A DNA stretch of 64,000 nt from QHVT01 sp036389275 (GTDB taxonomy: Bacteria; Acidobacteriota; Thermoanaerobaculia; Gp7-AA8), in the NCBI GenBank assembly GCA_036389275.1, contig DASVQE010000073.1:37421-101420 (forward strand), read 5' to 3'. Shown one piece after another: positions 8,286-17,801 of this stretch. A program made the translations under genes and the position numbers. Each line of letters starts with the position of its first letter. Position 1 is the stretch's first letter. Below the pieces are notes generated by a model. The model searched no databases and was not told where the DNA came from. It saw only the letters and a program-made list of their open reading frames with translations.

Positions 8286-10404
8286 AGACACTCCTGCCGC
8301 ACTGCCACTGCTGTCACTGATCGCGGGCCTCGGGCTCGCGCCGCTCCTCGTCAACCGCAATGCCTGCATCTTGGCGATGCTCGCCGTCGCCTTGCTGCTG
8401 CGCTCGCGGCGATCGTCGCTGCCGCTGTTCGCCGCTCTCGGACTCGCACTCGCGCCGGCGCCGGTCGTCGCGCCGCCGTTCGATCCGGAGCGCTTCGTCG
8501 TCGTCGAGGTGCCGCTCGATCGCGACTGGTCGGAGCGCAACGGCTCGTACGTCGCGCGCGCGCCGCGCTTCACCCTCGGCGATCGAGAAGTGCGCGCGAC
8601 GATCGCCGTGGTGGCGCGCTTCGAGCCGCCGCCGATCGGCCTCGCGAAAACGTTGCGCGCCGAAGGGTTCCTTCGCCAGGACGAGCGCGGCGGCTACGTG
8701 CTGCTCGTGAAGTCGCCGCGGCTGTTGTCGTACGACGGCACGATCGATCGGCGCTTGCCGTCGTCGTGGAACCGCATGCTCGCCAATCGTCTCGCGACGC
8801 ACGCGCACGAGCATCGCGACGAGGTCGCACTCGCGGAGGCGCTGCTCCTCGGCCGCGGCGAACATCTGTCGGATGAGATGCGCGCGGCGTTTCGCCGCGG
8901 CGGCACCTATCACCTTCTGGTCTTTTCCGGACTGCAGATCGCCTTCGCCGCCGCGGTGCTGGCGCTGCTGCTGCGCTGGCTGCACGCGCCGCGGCTGGCC
9001 GACTGGCTGCTGCTCGCCTTCGCCGCGCTCGCGCCTCCGTTCATCGGCGCCACCGCCTCGGTCTCGCGCGCCAGCCTCGGCATCGGTCTCTACGCGTTGG
9101 CGCGCCTGGCCCGGCGTCCAACCTCGGTGGAGAACGTCTGGGCCGTCGCCGCGCTGCTGCGCCTGATCGTCGCGCCGCGCGATCTCGGCGACGCGGCGTT
9201 TCATCTCACCTACGCCGGCGCCGGCGCGCTGCTCTTCATCGGCAAGCGGCTGCACGGTCCGCGCTGGCTGCGCTACGCCGTGGCCGCCGAGGCGACCATG
9301 ACGCCGCTCGTGCTCTTCCACTTTCATCAGTACGCGCTCGGCGGCTCGCTGCTGACGCTCGTGCTCTCGCCGGTGATCTTCGCCATGCTCGCCGTCTCCG
9401 CGCTCGCCTGCGCGTTCCCGTGCGACGCGCTTTTCGCCTGCATCGGCGCACTCCATCAGCTCTGCGTCTTCGTGAATCGCTTCGGCGTTTCCGGCTACTA
9501 CGCGCGCCCGCCGCTCGTCGCGCTGCTCTTCGCCGGCTGCGCCGCGCTCATCGTCGTCGCCCGCTTGCGTGAACAGCGCCGCGCGTACGTGCTGCTGGCG
9601 CTCGCTCTCGTGCCGTCGATCGCCGCCGTCGCCGTCTCGCGCTCGCGGCGCAGCGTCGAGCATCCGCGCGTCACCTTCTTCGACGTCGGCCAGGGCGACG
9701 CCATCGCCGTGCGCAGCGGCGCGCACACGCTGCTCGTCGACGGCGGACCGGACACGCGCGTGCTGCCGCTGCTCGCCGACCGCGGCATCCGGCGCATCGA
9801 CGCCATCGTCCTCACCCACGCCCATCCCGACCACTGCGGCGCATTGCCGGACGTCGTACGGCAGCTCGACGTCGGCGCGGTCTGGGTCTCGCCGCGACGC
9901 TTCACCGGCGACTGCGCGCTGGCACTGCTCGAGGCCTGCAGCGCCACGCGCACGCCGCTGCACCTCGTGCGTGATGGCACTATCCTGCACAGCGGCAATG
10001 TAACCACCACTGCACTGCTGCCGTCCCTCACCTTCCGCCACTCCCCGGAGAACAACGCCTCGGTCGTGTTGCGCGTGAGTGCAGACAAGCGCACTTTCCT
10101 GCTCACCGGCGACATCGAGCGAGAGGCAGAGCTCGACCTGCTCGATCGCGATCTGCATGCCGATGTGCTGAAAACTGCACATCACGGCAGCCGCAGCTCG
10201 ACCTCGGAGGCGTTGCTGGAAGCGGTCCGGCCGCGCATCGCCGCCATCTCCTGCGGACGGCGGAACGTCTTCGGGCATCCCCATCCCGCGGTGCTCGCGC
10301 GGCTGCAGGAGCGGCGCGTGCGGGTCTGGCGCACCGATACGGAAGGAACGATTGACGTCGAGGTGGAACGAGGGAAACTGTACGTCCGCGGGCAAATGGA
10401 CTAG
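8275..10404 (+). CDS. comEC: ComEC/Rec2 DNA-uptake channel with metallo-beta-lactamase domain
   Basis: 709 residues from a GTG start. Two N-terminal hydrophobic helices, an OB-like DUF4131 region to about residue 180, a multi-helix competence domain (about 185-460, beginning EALLLGRGEHLSDEMRAAFRRGGTYHLLVFSG across its first motif) and a C-terminal metallo-beta-lactamase domain. The latter has FFDVGQGDAIAV, the metal motif THAHPDHCG, LLTGDIE and KTAHHGSRSS. It is the inner-membrane channel for single-stranded DNA in natural transformation; the last domain may degrade the non-transported strand. No other com genes are in the window. Confidence 0.93.
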   Translation: MIHEDTPAALPLLSLIAGLGLAPLLVNRNACILAMLAVALLLRSRRSSLPLFAALGLALAPAPVVAPPFDPERFVVVEVPLDRDWSERNGSYVARAPRFTLGDREVRATIAVVARFEPPPIGLAKTLRAEGFLRQDERGGYVLLVKSPRLLSYDGTIDRRLPSSWNRMLANRLATHAHEHRDEVALAEALLLGRGEHLSDEMRAAFRRGGTYHLLVFSGLQIAFAAAVLALLLRWLHAPRLADWLLLAFAALAPPFIGATASVSRASLGIGLYALARLARRPTSVENVWAVAALLRLIVAPRDLGDAAFHLTYAGAGALLFIGKRLHGPRWLRYAVAAEATMTPLVLFHFHQYALGGSLLTLVLSPVIFAMLAVSALACAFPCDALFACIGALHQLCVFVNRFGVSGYYARPPLVALLFAGCAALIVVARLREQRRAYVLLALALVPSIAAVAVSRSRRSVEHPRVTFFDVGQGDAIAVRSGAHTLLVDGGPDTRVLPLLADRGIRRIDAIVLTHAHPDHCGALPDVVRQLDVGAVWVSPRRFTGDCALALLEACSATRTPLHLVRDGTILHSGNVTTTALLPSLTFRHSPENNASVVLRVSADKRTFLLTGDIEREAELDLLDRDLHADVLKTAHHGSRSSTSEALLEAVRPRIAAISCGRRNVFGHPHPAVLARLQERRVRVWRTDTEGTIDVEVERGKLYVRGQMD

Positions 10405-10422
10405 AGTCGACGGTCAGCCGTC

Positions 10423-10752
10423 ATGTCGACCACCGTCCTACGACTCGGTCTCTGGACGTTGATTCTCGTCCTGGCGTTGTACGTCGTCGCCAGCGCGTAC
10501 AGCGAGGAGACTTGGGTCGAGATGATCCCGATGCCGATGCTCCAGCAGGTGCTGGTGGTGAGCATCGTCCTGATCGTCGCCGGCATCATCCTGCGCATCT
10601 TCGACAAAGGCGCGAGCGTCGTGGCGAAGAACCGCTGCCGCGTCTGCAAGACGCCCATCCCGGCCGGCGCGCTCTACTGCCGCGCGCATCTGCGGAACAT
10701 CATCGCCGACGAAGACGAGCGCACCCACATGACGCGGGTGCGCCGCCGCTGA
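10423..10752 (+). CDS. Small membrane protein with a C-terminal zinc-ribbon-like motif
   Basis: 109 residues. Two hydrophobic helices (about 8-26 and 43-62) are followed by a cytosolic tail containing CRVCKTPIPAGALYCRAH, a Cys-x2-Cys ... Cys-x2-His arrangement that could bind zinc. No family is recognised. It sits between comEC and miaA, 18 and 3 nt away, so it is probably in their operon. Confidence 0.65.
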   Translation: MSTTVLRLGLWTLILVLALYVVASAYSEETWVEMIPMPMLQQVLVVSIVLIVAGIILRIFDKGASVVAKNRCRVCKTPIPAGALYCRAHLRNIIADEDERTHMTRVRRR

Positions 10753-10755
10753 CGC

Positions 10756-11670
10756 GTGCAGCCGCTGATCGTCATCGCCGGCCCCACCGGCGCCGGCAAG
10801 TCGGAGCTGGCTTTGCGTCTGGCGCAAACGCTCGGCGGTGAGATCGTCAACTACGACTCGGTGCAGATCTACCGCGGCTTCGATATCGGCAGCGCCAAGC
10901 CGCCGCGCGAGCAGCGCGCGCTCGTGCCGCATCACCTCTTCGACATCGTTGATGCGGACGAGGAGTTCAACGCCGCCGACTACGGCCGGCGCGCGCGCGC
11001 AGTCTGCGCGGAGATCGACGCGCGCGGCCGCCGGGTGATCCTCGTAGGCGGCACCTTCTTCTACCTGCGCGCGATGCTGTCGGGACTGCCGGAGATGCCG
11101 GGGCGCGACGAGGCGTTGCGCGCGCGCATCCGGCGCGTGGCCGATCGTCCGCGCGGCGCGGCTCGGCTGCATCGCTGGCTGTCGAACATCGATCCGGCCA
11201 GTGGTAGAAAGATCGCCGCCGCGGACCGGCATCGCGTCGAGCGCGCACTCGAGGTATGGCTCTCGGCCGGCAAGCCGATCTCGGAATGGGAGCGCAACAC
11301 GGCCGACGAGCTGCCTTCGATCAAACTGGCGCTGACGCTCGAGCGCGCGCGGCTGCACGAACGGCTCGACGCGCGGGTCGCGGCGATGTTCGCGGCGGGT
11401 CTCGTCGAGGAGACGCGCGCGCTGCTGGCGCGCTTTCCGGCGACGGCGCGGCCGTTCGGCACGATCGGCTACAAAGAGGCGGCGGCGGTGGTGCGCGGCG
11501 AGCTCTCCGAGGAGACCGCCATCGCCGAGACGCGGCGGCGCACGCGCGCCTATGCGAAACGGCAACTGACGTGGCTGCGGGCGGAGCGGAATGTGCAGTG
11601 GCTCGACGCCACGAACGTCGATCGAACATTCGAGGCCGCGCTGCGGCTTCTGCGAGGTGAGGCGAGTTGA
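10756..11670 (+). CDS. miaA: tRNA dimethylallyltransferase
   Basis: 304 residues from a GTG start. The P-loop GPTGAGKSEL, the substrate loop NYDSVQIYRGFDIGSAKP, HHLFDIVDADEEF and GGTFFYLRAM, and the C-terminal TIGYKEAAAVVRGE and TRAYAKRQLTWLR are all in place. It adds a dimethylallyl group to A37 of tRNAs reading UNN codons. The next gene starts in its stop codon. Confidence 0.95.
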   Translation: MQPLIVIAGPTGAGKSELALRLAQTLGGEIVNYDSVQIYRGFDIGSAKPPREQRALVPHHLFDIVDADEEFNAADYGRRARAVCAEIDARGRRVILVGGTFFYLRAMLSGLPEMPGRDEALRARIRRVADRPRGAARLHRWLSNIDPASGRKIAAADRHRVERALEVWLSAGKPISEWERNTADELPSIKLALTLERARLHERLDARVAAMFAAGLVEETRALLARFPATARPFGTIGYKEAAAVVRGELSEETAIAETRRRTRAYAKRQLTWLRAERNVQWLDATNVDRTFEAALRLLRGEAS

Positions 11671-12950
11671 TTCGAGCAAAAGCTGTCCTGCTGCTCGCGC
11701 TTGCGGTGCTCTGCGCCGCCTGCGCCGACACGAGCGTTCCCGTTCCCGAGGTCGCGCCGGAGCGTACCGACCGTTACCTGATCGATCCGCGCAGCGGCTA
11801 CGACGCGGCGGTCTCGCCGCAGCTCGCCGCGCGCTTCGAGACGGCGTGGCGGTTCGTCCTCGCGAACAATGAGACCGAGGCGCGAAAGCGGCTCGGCGAG
11901 ATCCGGACGAAGAATCCGGAGTACCTGCCGGCGCAGCTCGCCGAGGCCGCGCTCGATTTGCGCAACGACCGCTACGACGCGGCGCGCACGACCATTGATC
12001 TGATCCTCGCGCATTCGCCCGACTATCTCGCCGCGCGCGTCTATCAGGCGGAGCTCGCGTACCGGCAGCACGAGACGCGGCGCGCGTACGATCTCTATCG
12101 CGATCTCGCGCGCGATCCCGCCGCGCCGGCGACGGCGGCGGAGCGCGCCAGCGAGCTGCAGGCGACGCTGTTCAACGAGCTGTACGCCGCCGCGCAGTCG
12201 GCGCCCGACGCGGAGGCGGTGCGGCTGCTGCGCGAGGCGCTGACGTTCAACGCCGGCGCGACCGAGGCGCGCATTCTCCTCGGACGCAAGCTCGTCGCGC
12301 TGCGGCAGTTCGAGGAAGCGCGCGCGGCCATCGATCCGCTCCTCTCGACCGGCGACGTCGATCGCGCGGAGATCCAGGAGATGCTCGCCGAGATCGACGT
12401 CGGGCGCGGCCGCTATCAGGAAGCGATCGTTCGCTACGACCGCCTCTCGCGGCGAACCAAGGAGCCGCGCTACGCGCAACGCCTCGACGAGATCAAGGAA
12501 GTGTGGAGCGCGCAGAACATGCCGCCGCAATACCGGCAGGCCTTCGAGTCGGCCTCGCTCACCCGCGCCGACTTTGCGGTGCTTCTCTACTGGACCGTGC
12601 CCTCGGTCCGCTTCGCACAAAACCTCGCCGCGCCGCCGATCGCCGTCGACATCCAGGAAGTCACCGGCCGCGAAGAAATGATCCGCGCCATCGCCATCGG
12701 CCTCTACGAAGTCGACCCCGTCACGCGCCGCGTCAATCCCTACCGCCCGATGACCGCCGAACGTCTCTCGCGCATGACCGCCCGCCTCCTCGTCATCCGC
12801 GGCGCCGCCTGCGCGCGCGGCGTTCCGTCCGATCGCGTGCTGTCGTCGTGCGGAGTCACCGATCCGCTTACCAGCGCCACAACGCCCGACGCGCCCGTGA
12901 CCGGCCGCACCGCACGGGCAATGCTGGAGCAGGTGGCAAAGGTGCTGTAA
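11667..12950 (+). CDS. TPR-repeat lipoprotein
   Basis: 427 residues from a TTG that overlaps the miaA stop codon. The signal peptide ends in the lipobox LCAAC, so it should be lipid-anchored at Cys19. Residues 45-270 form alternating helices typical of tetratricopeptide repeats (for example YQAELAYRQHETRRAYDLYRD cut over two helices). The last ~140 residues, from about 285, resemble S-layer-homology-type modules with ADFAVLLYW and RLSRMTARLLVI. A scaffold role at the outer membrane is likely but unproven. Confidence 0.75.
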   Translation: MIRAKAVLLLALAVLCAACADTSVPVPEVAPERTDRYLIDPRSGYDAAVSPQLAARFETAWRFVLANNETEARKRLGEIRTKNPEYLPAQLAEAALDLRNDRYDAARTTIDLILAHSPDYLAARVYQAELAYRQHETRRAYDLYRDLARDPAAPATAAERASELQATLFNELYAAAQSAPDAEAVRLLREALTFNAGATEARILLGRKLVALRQFEEARAAIDPLLSTGDVDRAEIQEMLAEIDVGRGRYQEAIVRYDRLSRRTKEPRYAQRLDEIKEVWSAQNMPPQYRQAFESASLTRADFAVLLYWTVPSVRFAQNLAAPPIAVDIQEVTGREEMIRAIAIGLYEVDPVTRRVNPYRPMTAERLSRMTARLLVIRGAACARGVPSDRVLSSCGVTDPLTSATTPDAPVTGRTARAMLEQVAKVL

Positions 12951-13061
12951 GGCAGTTCCTCGGAGTTCCTCGGGTTCCTCGGAGTTCCTCGGAGGGGCAG
13001 GCGACCGCACGATCCACTCCGAGGAACTCCGAGGAACTGCCGAGGAACTCCGAGGAACTCC
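12951..13061. repeat. Intergenic hairpin with arms of iterated GAGTTCCTCG
   Basis: The left arm (12951-12993) contains four units of about 11 nt with the core GAGTTCCTCG. The right arm (13018-13061) contains four units of the complement CGAGGAACTC. A 24-nt loop separates them. It lies exactly between the stop codons of two convergent genes, so it could terminate both transcripts. It is not related in sequence to the GGCCTAGCC palindromes. Confidence 0.88.
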
Positions 13062-13063
13062 GT

Positions 13064-13651
13064 CTAGAACAGGCTCAACCTCGGCAACTCAAACCGTTCC
13101 CGCACGATCCTTCTCAAGTGCGCGACGCGCGCCCGGTCGCGGCTTTTCTCGTCGGTGGTGCCGACGGCGCGTTCGGCTTCGGCGCGGAGTGCTTCGCCGT
13201 CGGTCGCGGTTGCGAGCACCGCGTCGACCAGCTCGTCTTCGAGCTCCATCAGACGCTCCTCGATGCGCGGGACGGTTTTCTCGGCGGCGAGGGCGCGGAC
13301 CCGATCCGCAAACGGCGCGGCGGGTGAGGACTCGAGGCGCACGGCCAGCGCTTCGAGCAGCGCGCTGACGTCTTCCTCCGGCACCACTTCGCCGCTGCCG
13401 ACGTGCAGCTCGCGGCGGTTGGCCCAAAGCTCCTTCACGGCGTGGCGGCAGTAGTGAAGACTGTTGACGCTCTTGCTTCGCTCCGTCGCCTTGTCGAAGA
13501 CGCTGTCGATCGCTTCGAGCACCACCGACAGCGGGATTCCGGCCTCCGCCCATTCGCGCATCAGGTGCACGTCCTTCGCGGAAAGCACGAACGGCGTGCC
13601 GCGGCGGTGCGTGAAATGCGCCTCGATTTCCAGGTAGTACTCCGGCGACAC
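13064..13651 (-). CDS. Conserved-looking hypothetical helical protein
   Basis: 195 residues, nearly all predicted helix. The first ~75 residues (YYLEIEAHFTHRRGT, then DVHLMREWAEAGIPL and VLEAIDSVFDK) resemble helical modules of replication or DNA-binding accessory proteins, but I cannot name a family. The GTG start has no Shine-Dalgarno; TAGGGT lies 6 nt upstream. It diverges from the phosphatase gene over 54 bp. Confidence 0.65.
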   Translation of the reverse strand: MSPEYYLEIEAHFTHRRGTPFVLSAKDVHLMREWAEAGIPLSVVLEAIDSVFDKATERSKSVNSLHYCRHAVKELWANRRELHVGSGEVVPEEDVSALLEALAVRLESSPAAPFADRVRALAAEKTVPRIEERLMELEDELVDAVLATATDGEALRAEAERAVGTTDEKSRDRARVAHLRRIVRERFELPRLSLF

Positions 13652-13705
13652 GGCGCCACCCTACGATCAGCTACAATCACCCGTCAACGCCCACGGAGCC
13701 CACGC

Positions 13706-15337
13706 ATGCAATCGGTCCCGCCGCGAGCGGAAGTCACGGTTTACTCGCCCCTGTTCTCTCCGTTCCGGCAGCCGCTCGAGGGCGGTGCCGTCTCGATCGG
13801 GCGCGCATCCGACTGCACCATTCCGATCAAGGACCGCTACCTCTCGCGCAAGCACGCCGAGATCGTCGCCATCGGCACCGCGTGGGTGCTCAAGGATCTG
13901 GGCAGTGCCAACGGCACCTACCTGAACGGCTCGCGCGTCGAGCGCGACGAGACGCTCAAGACCGGCGACCGCATCCGCCTCGGCGACACCGAGATCGTCT
14001 TCGAGACCAACGAGCGCAACACCGACCGCTTCATCGCCGTCGCCGAATCGGCGGCCAGCCCGACCATCGCCATCCCGGTTCACGAGATCACCGACCGTCC
14101 GCAGGAGCAGGACGTCACGCGCCTGCAGACGCTCACGCTGCTCGCGCGCGAGCTGATCGAAGACCGGCCGATGGACGAGCTGTTCGGATTCATCGTCGAG
14201 CGCGTGATGGAGCACCTCCATCCGTCGCGCGCCGCCATCGCGCTGCTCGCCTCCGACAGCCGCTCCTTCACCAAAGTCGAAGTGCGGCGGCAGGACAAGA
14301 GCGACGCCAGCGAGCTGACCATCAGCCATACGCTGCTCTCCGCGGTGGTCGAGGAGAAGAAGGCGCTCGCCTTCGTCGACGTCTCCATCGACGAGAAGCT
14401 GCGCACCGCGCAGTCGATCATCATGCAGGGCATCCACTCGATCCTCTGCGCGCCGCTGATGATCGGCGACGCGGTGGTCGGCGTGCTGTACGTCGACTAC
14501 CTGTTCACGCAGCGTGCGATCTCCGAGGATGACGTGCGGCTGATCGCGCAGATCGGACGCTTCGCCGCCATCAAGCTCGAGACCACGCGCCTGCGCGAAG
14601 AAGCGATCGAGAAGCGGATCATGGACGAGGAGCTCAAGACTGCGTCCAACATCCAGCGGCGCCTGCTGCCGGTCGCGCCGAGCGGCGTCGACGGCTACAC
14701 CTTCAGCGGACGCAATCAGCCGTGCCGCACCGTCAGCGGCGACTACTACGACTTCGTCATCCGTCCTGACGGAAAGGTGTACTTCGTGATCGGCGACGTG
14801 AGCGGCAAAGGCGTCACGGCCGGTCTGATGATGGCCGGACTGCAGGTAGCGTTTCGGATTTTCTCGAAGAGCGATCCCGATCCGGCCACGCTGGTGACGC
14901 AGCTCAATCTCGCCCTCAAAGAGAACCTGCCGCAGTCGAAGTTCGTGACGCTGTTCCTCGGCCGTCTCGACACGAAGACGGGCGCGGTCGAGTACGTGAA
15001 CGCCGGCCACACGCCGCCGCTCTGGCTGCGGCGCGAAGGCGTGAGCGAGCTCGGCGAGAGCGATCTGCTGCTCGGCGTGGTGACGAAGGCGCACTTTCTC
15101 AACCGCCAGCTCACGCTCGCACCGGGCGACTCGCTGATCCTCTTCACCGACGGCGTGAGCGAGGCGCGCAACGATGACGGCCAGGACCTCGGCTCGAATT
15201 TTCCGCTCGGCGCAATGCACGGCGCGCCGGCCGAAACAGTCGCGCGCGCCGTCAACGACGCCGTGCTCGCCCACGTCGGCGACGCCGAGAATCTCGACGA
15301 CGACGTGACGCTGGTGGTCGTGAGCAGGTCGCTGTAA
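13706..15337 (+). CDS. FHA-GAF-PP2C (SpoIIE/RsbU-type) protein phosphatase
   Basis: 543 residues from ATG 13706 (GGAG site 8 nt upstream; TACAAT at 13671 as -10). The FHA domain spans about 10-105: VSIGRASDC, RYLSRKHAEI, LGSANGTYLNG. A GAF domain spans about 140-310. A PP2C-like SpoIIE domain follows, with SGDYYDFV, VIGDVSGKGVTAGLMMA, YVNAGHTPP, FTDGVSEARN and DDVTLVVV. FHA reads phosphothreonine, so the protein probably joins Ser/Thr kinase signalling to a partner-switching anti-sigma system. No anti-sigma partner is adjacent. Confidence 0.9.
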   Translation: MQSVPPRAEVTVYSPLFSPFRQPLEGGAVSIGRASDCTIPIKDRYLSRKHAEIVAIGTAWVLKDLGSANGTYLNGSRVERDETLKTGDRIRLGDTEIVFETNERNTDRFIAVAESAASPTIAIPVHEITDRPQEQDVTRLQTLTLLARELIEDRPMDELFGFIVERVMEHLHPSRAAIALLASDSRSFTKVEVRRQDKSDASELTISHTLLSAVVEEKKALAFVDVSIDEKLRTAQSIIMQGIHSILCAPLMIGDAVVGVLYVDYLFTQRAISEDDVRLIAQIGRFAAIKLETTRLREEAIEKRIMDEELKTASNIQRRLLPVAPSGVDGYTFSGRNQPCRTVSGDYYDFVIRPDGKVYFVIGDVSGKGVTAGLMMAGLQVAFRIFSKSDPDPATLVTQLNLALKENLPQSKFVTLFLGRLDTKTGAVEYVNAGHTPPLWLRREGVSELGESDLLLGVVTKAHFLNRQLTLAPGDSLILFTDGVSEARNDDGQDLGSNFPLGAMHGAPAETVARAVNDAVLAHVGDAENLDDDVTLVVVSRSL

Positions 15338-15341
15338 CGAA

Positions 15342-15704
15342 CTACAGCAACCCTTCCGACCGCAGCCACTCTTCGATGGCGAGCGTCGCGCGATCGTTTT
15401 TGAAATTGAAGAAGCTGCGCTCGGTGCGACGGTCCTCGGTCAGTGCGGCGCGGAATGCGCTCGCGTCGTCGACGAGCCGCGCGAGATGCTCGCGCGTCAC
15501 CGACAGCGGCAGCTTCTCCACGAACAGCCGCCGGTCCTCCGCTTCGCTCTCGGCCGTGCGCGTCGGGATGCGGCGGTAGCGCGTGGCATCGCCGGGCGGC
15601 TCGTCGTCGAGCGGCTGATCGATGATGTCGCCGCTCTCGGTGTCGAGATAGTGCGCCAGGGCGACGCCGAGGTAAGCGACTTGCAGGCCGTCGAGATCGA
15701 GCAT
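15342..15704 (-). CDS. UPF0158-like small protein
   Basis: 120 residues from ATG 15704. It contains YRRIPTRTAESEAEDRRLF, then the C-terminal RSFFNFKNDRATLAIEEWL, a pattern I associate with the UPF0158 family of uncharacterised proteins. Residues 25-45 are acidic. It converges on the phosphatase gene with only 4 nt between and diverges from murQ. Confidence 0.65.
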   Translation of the reverse strand: MLDLDGLQVAYLGVALAHYLDTESGDIIDQPLDDEPPGDATRYRRIPTRTAESEAEDRRLFVEKLPLSVTREHLARLVDDASAFRAALTEDRRTERSFFNFKNDRATLAIEEWLRSEGLL

Positions 15705-15734
15705 GCGAAACCCGATGATATCTTTCCCGCGACG
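15705..15734. promoter_or_regulatory. 30-bp divergent promoter region with overlapping -10 boxes
   Basis: Between two divergent ATG codons lies a central GATATC palindrome. On the plus strand TATCTT (15719-15724) ends 10 nt before the murQ ATG. On the minus strand TATCAT (15720-15715) ends 10 nt before the other ATG. The two boxes share two base pairs, so RNA polymerase could serve only one direction at a time. Confidence 0.4.
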
Positions 15735-16589
15735 ATGAGCGATCGCCTCGCGGAGAGCCTCGACATCGATCGGCTGCCGACTACCGAAGTCGTGCGCATC
15801 ATCCAGGAGCAGGACGCGCTCGTCGCGCGCGCCGTCGCCGCGCAGGCCGAGCGCATCGCCCACGCGATCGAGCAGATCGCCGAGCGCCTGCGACACGGCG
15901 GCCGCCTCTTCTACGCCGGCGCCGGCACCAGCGGCCGCATCGCCATGCTCGACGCCTCCGAGGTTCCGCCCACGTACGGCCTCGACATCATTCGAGTGCT
16001 CATGGCCGGCGGCGAGCGCGCCTTCTTCCACGCCGCCGAAGGCGCCGAGGACGACGAAGACGACGCCATCGAAACCGTGAACCGCGAAGTGAAAGCGGAC
16101 GACGCCATCGTCGGCATCGCCGCATCCGGCACCACGCCCTACACCGTCGCCGCGGTGCGCCGCGCGAACATGCTCGGCGCGCTCACCGTCGGCGTGACGT
16201 CGGTGGCCAACTCGCCGCTCGCGCGCGACGTCGACATCCCCATCGTCGTCGAGACCGGACCCGAAGTGATCATGGGCTCGAGCCGGATGAAAGCGGGCAC
16301 CGCGCAGAAGCTGGTGCTCAACGCCATCTCCACCGGCGTGATGGTCCGCCTCGGCCGCGTCTACTCGAACCTGATGATCGACATGCCGGCCACCAACGAG
16401 AAGCTGCGCCGCCGCGCCGTGACCATGGTCGAGCTCGCGGCCGGCGTGCCGCGCGCCGCCGCCGTGCAGGCGCTACGCGATGCGGATGGCAACGTGCGGC
16501 TGGCGTCGGTGATGGCGAAGCGCCGCGTGAGTGTTGACGAAGCGCGGGCATTGCTCGAGGAGAAATCGCTGCGCGAGGTACTCGAGTGA
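15735..16589 (+). CDS. murQ: N-acetylmuramic acid 6-phosphate etherase
   Basis: 284 residues from ATG 15735; the upstream open frame overlaps the divergent gene and is rejected. The SIS domain has FYAGAGTSGRIAMLDASE, IGIAASGTTPYTV, GPEVIMGSSRMKAGTAQK and the C-terminal UBA-like helix region. It splits the lactyl ether of MurNAc-6-P to GlcNAc-6-P and D-lactate. First gene of murQ-anmK-nagA-nagB, which together carry anhydro-MurNAc from murein turnover to fructose-6-P. Confidence 0.96.
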   Translation: MSDRLAESLDIDRLPTTEVVRIIQEQDALVARAVAAQAERIAHAIEQIAERLRHGGRLFYAGAGTSGRIAMLDASEVPPTYGLDIIRVLMAGGERAFFHAAEGAEDDEDDAIETVNREVKADDAIVGIAASGTTPYTVAAVRRANMLGALTVGVTSVANSPLARDVDIPIVVETGPEVIMGSSRMKAGTAQKLVLNAISTGVMVRLGRVYSNLMIDMPATNEKLRRRAVTMVELAAGVPRAAAVQALRDADGNVRLASVMAKRRVSVDEARALLEEKSLREVLE

Positions 16590-17788
16590 ACCGCCTCGAG
16601 CGCCTCATGCACGTCGCCACGAAATACTCGCGGCGCATCATCGGGATGATGTCCGGCACCTCGCTCGACGCCATCGACGTGGCCATGGTGCGCATCCAGA
16701 AGCACGGCCTCAACGCCGTGGTGAAACTGGAGCACTTCCGCAGTTACCCCTATCCACCAAAAATCCGTTCCGTCGTTCGGGATCTCTTCGACCCGAAGCG
16801 CTCGCGCGTCGACGACATCTGCCGCTACGACTTCATCCTCGGCGAGGTCTTCGCCGCGGCCGTCCAGCGGCTGCTCGAAGAGACGAAGATCAAGGCCGAC
16901 ACTGTCGATCTCATCGCCTCCGCCGGACAGACTGTCTGGCATGACCCGGAGCTCATCATCGTCGAGCCCGACGTCGACTGGATCGGCCACTCCATCGAGA
17001 CGCGCTCGACCTTCGCCATCGGCCAGAGCGCCGTCATCGCCGAGCGCACCGGCATCATCACCGTCGGCGACCTGCGCGTGCGCGACGTCGCCGCCGGCGG
17101 CCAGGGCGCGCCGCTCGTCCCCTACTTCGACTGGGTGCTGCTGCGCCACAAATCGCGCGGACGCTGCATCCAGAACATCGGCGGCATCGGCAACGTCACC
17201 TACATTCCGCCGAAAGCGACGTGGGAAGACGTGATCGCCTTCGACACCGGCCCCGGCAACATGATCATCGACGAGCTCGCGTGGATTGCCACGAACGGGC
17301 GGCAGACTTACGACATCGACGGCGCGCTCGCCGAGTCGGGAACGATCCACCACGACCTGCTCGAGCAGTGGATGAGCGACGGATACTTTGCGAAGTCGCC
17401 GCCGAAGACGACCGGGCGGGAGCTGTTCGGCGCGCAATTTGCGCGGCGCATTCTGGCCGAGGCGCGGGACGTGCCGATTCAGGACCTCATCGCAACGGCG
17501 ACGGCGCTGACGGCGGAGAGCATCGCCCGCGCGTACCGCGACTTCGTGCATCCGCGCGGCCCGGTGCACGAAGTGCTGCTCGCCGGCGGCGGCGCGAAGA
17601 ACCCGACCCTCGTGCGGATGTTGAAAGAGCGGATGCCGAAACAGCGGCTGCTCGTCTACAAGGCGAGCGAAGCGAAAGAAGCGATGGCCATGGCCATGAT
17701 CGCCAACGATTCGGTCGTCGGCCTGGTGACGAACGTTGCCGGCGCGACCGGCGGCCGGCCGACGGTGTTGGGGAAAATTTGTTTGTGA
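16586..17788 (+). CDS. anmK: Anhydro-N-acetylmuramic acid kinase
   Basis: 400 residues; the GTG start overlaps the murQ stop codon (GTGA). The ATP-binding GMMSGTSLDAIDVA, the substrate region RVRDVAAGGQGAPLVPYFD, NIGGIGNVTY, AFDTGPGNMIID and the LLAGGGAKNP near the C-terminus match the family. It hydrates and phosphorylates 1,6-anhydro-MurNAc to MurNAc-6-P, the MurQ substrate. Confidence 0.96.
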   Translation: MNRLERLMHVATKYSRRIIGMMSGTSLDAIDVAMVRIQKHGLNAVVKLEHFRSYPYPPKIRSVVRDLFDPKRSRVDDICRYDFILGEVFAAAVQRLLEETKIKADTVDLIASAGQTVWHDPELIIVEPDVDWIGHSIETRSTFAIGQSAVIAERTGIITVGDLRVRDVAAGGQGAPLVPYFDWVLLRHKSRGRCIQNIGGIGNVTYIPPKATWEDVIAFDTGPGNMIIDELAWIATNGRQTYDIDGALAESGTIHHDLLEQWMSDGYFAKSPPKTTGRELFGAQFARRILAEARDVPIQDLIATATALTAESIARAYRDFVHPRGPVHEVLLAGGGAKNPTLVRMLKERMPKQRLLVYKASEAKEAMAMAMIANDSVVGLVTNVAGATGGRPTVLGKICL

Positions 17789-17801
17789 TGTTCTGCAGCT
17801 C

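Noticed and set aside
8314..10395. A 693-residue minus-strand frame over comEC
   Set aside because: The plus strand has all ComEC motifs in order; the minus frame has no recognisable domain.
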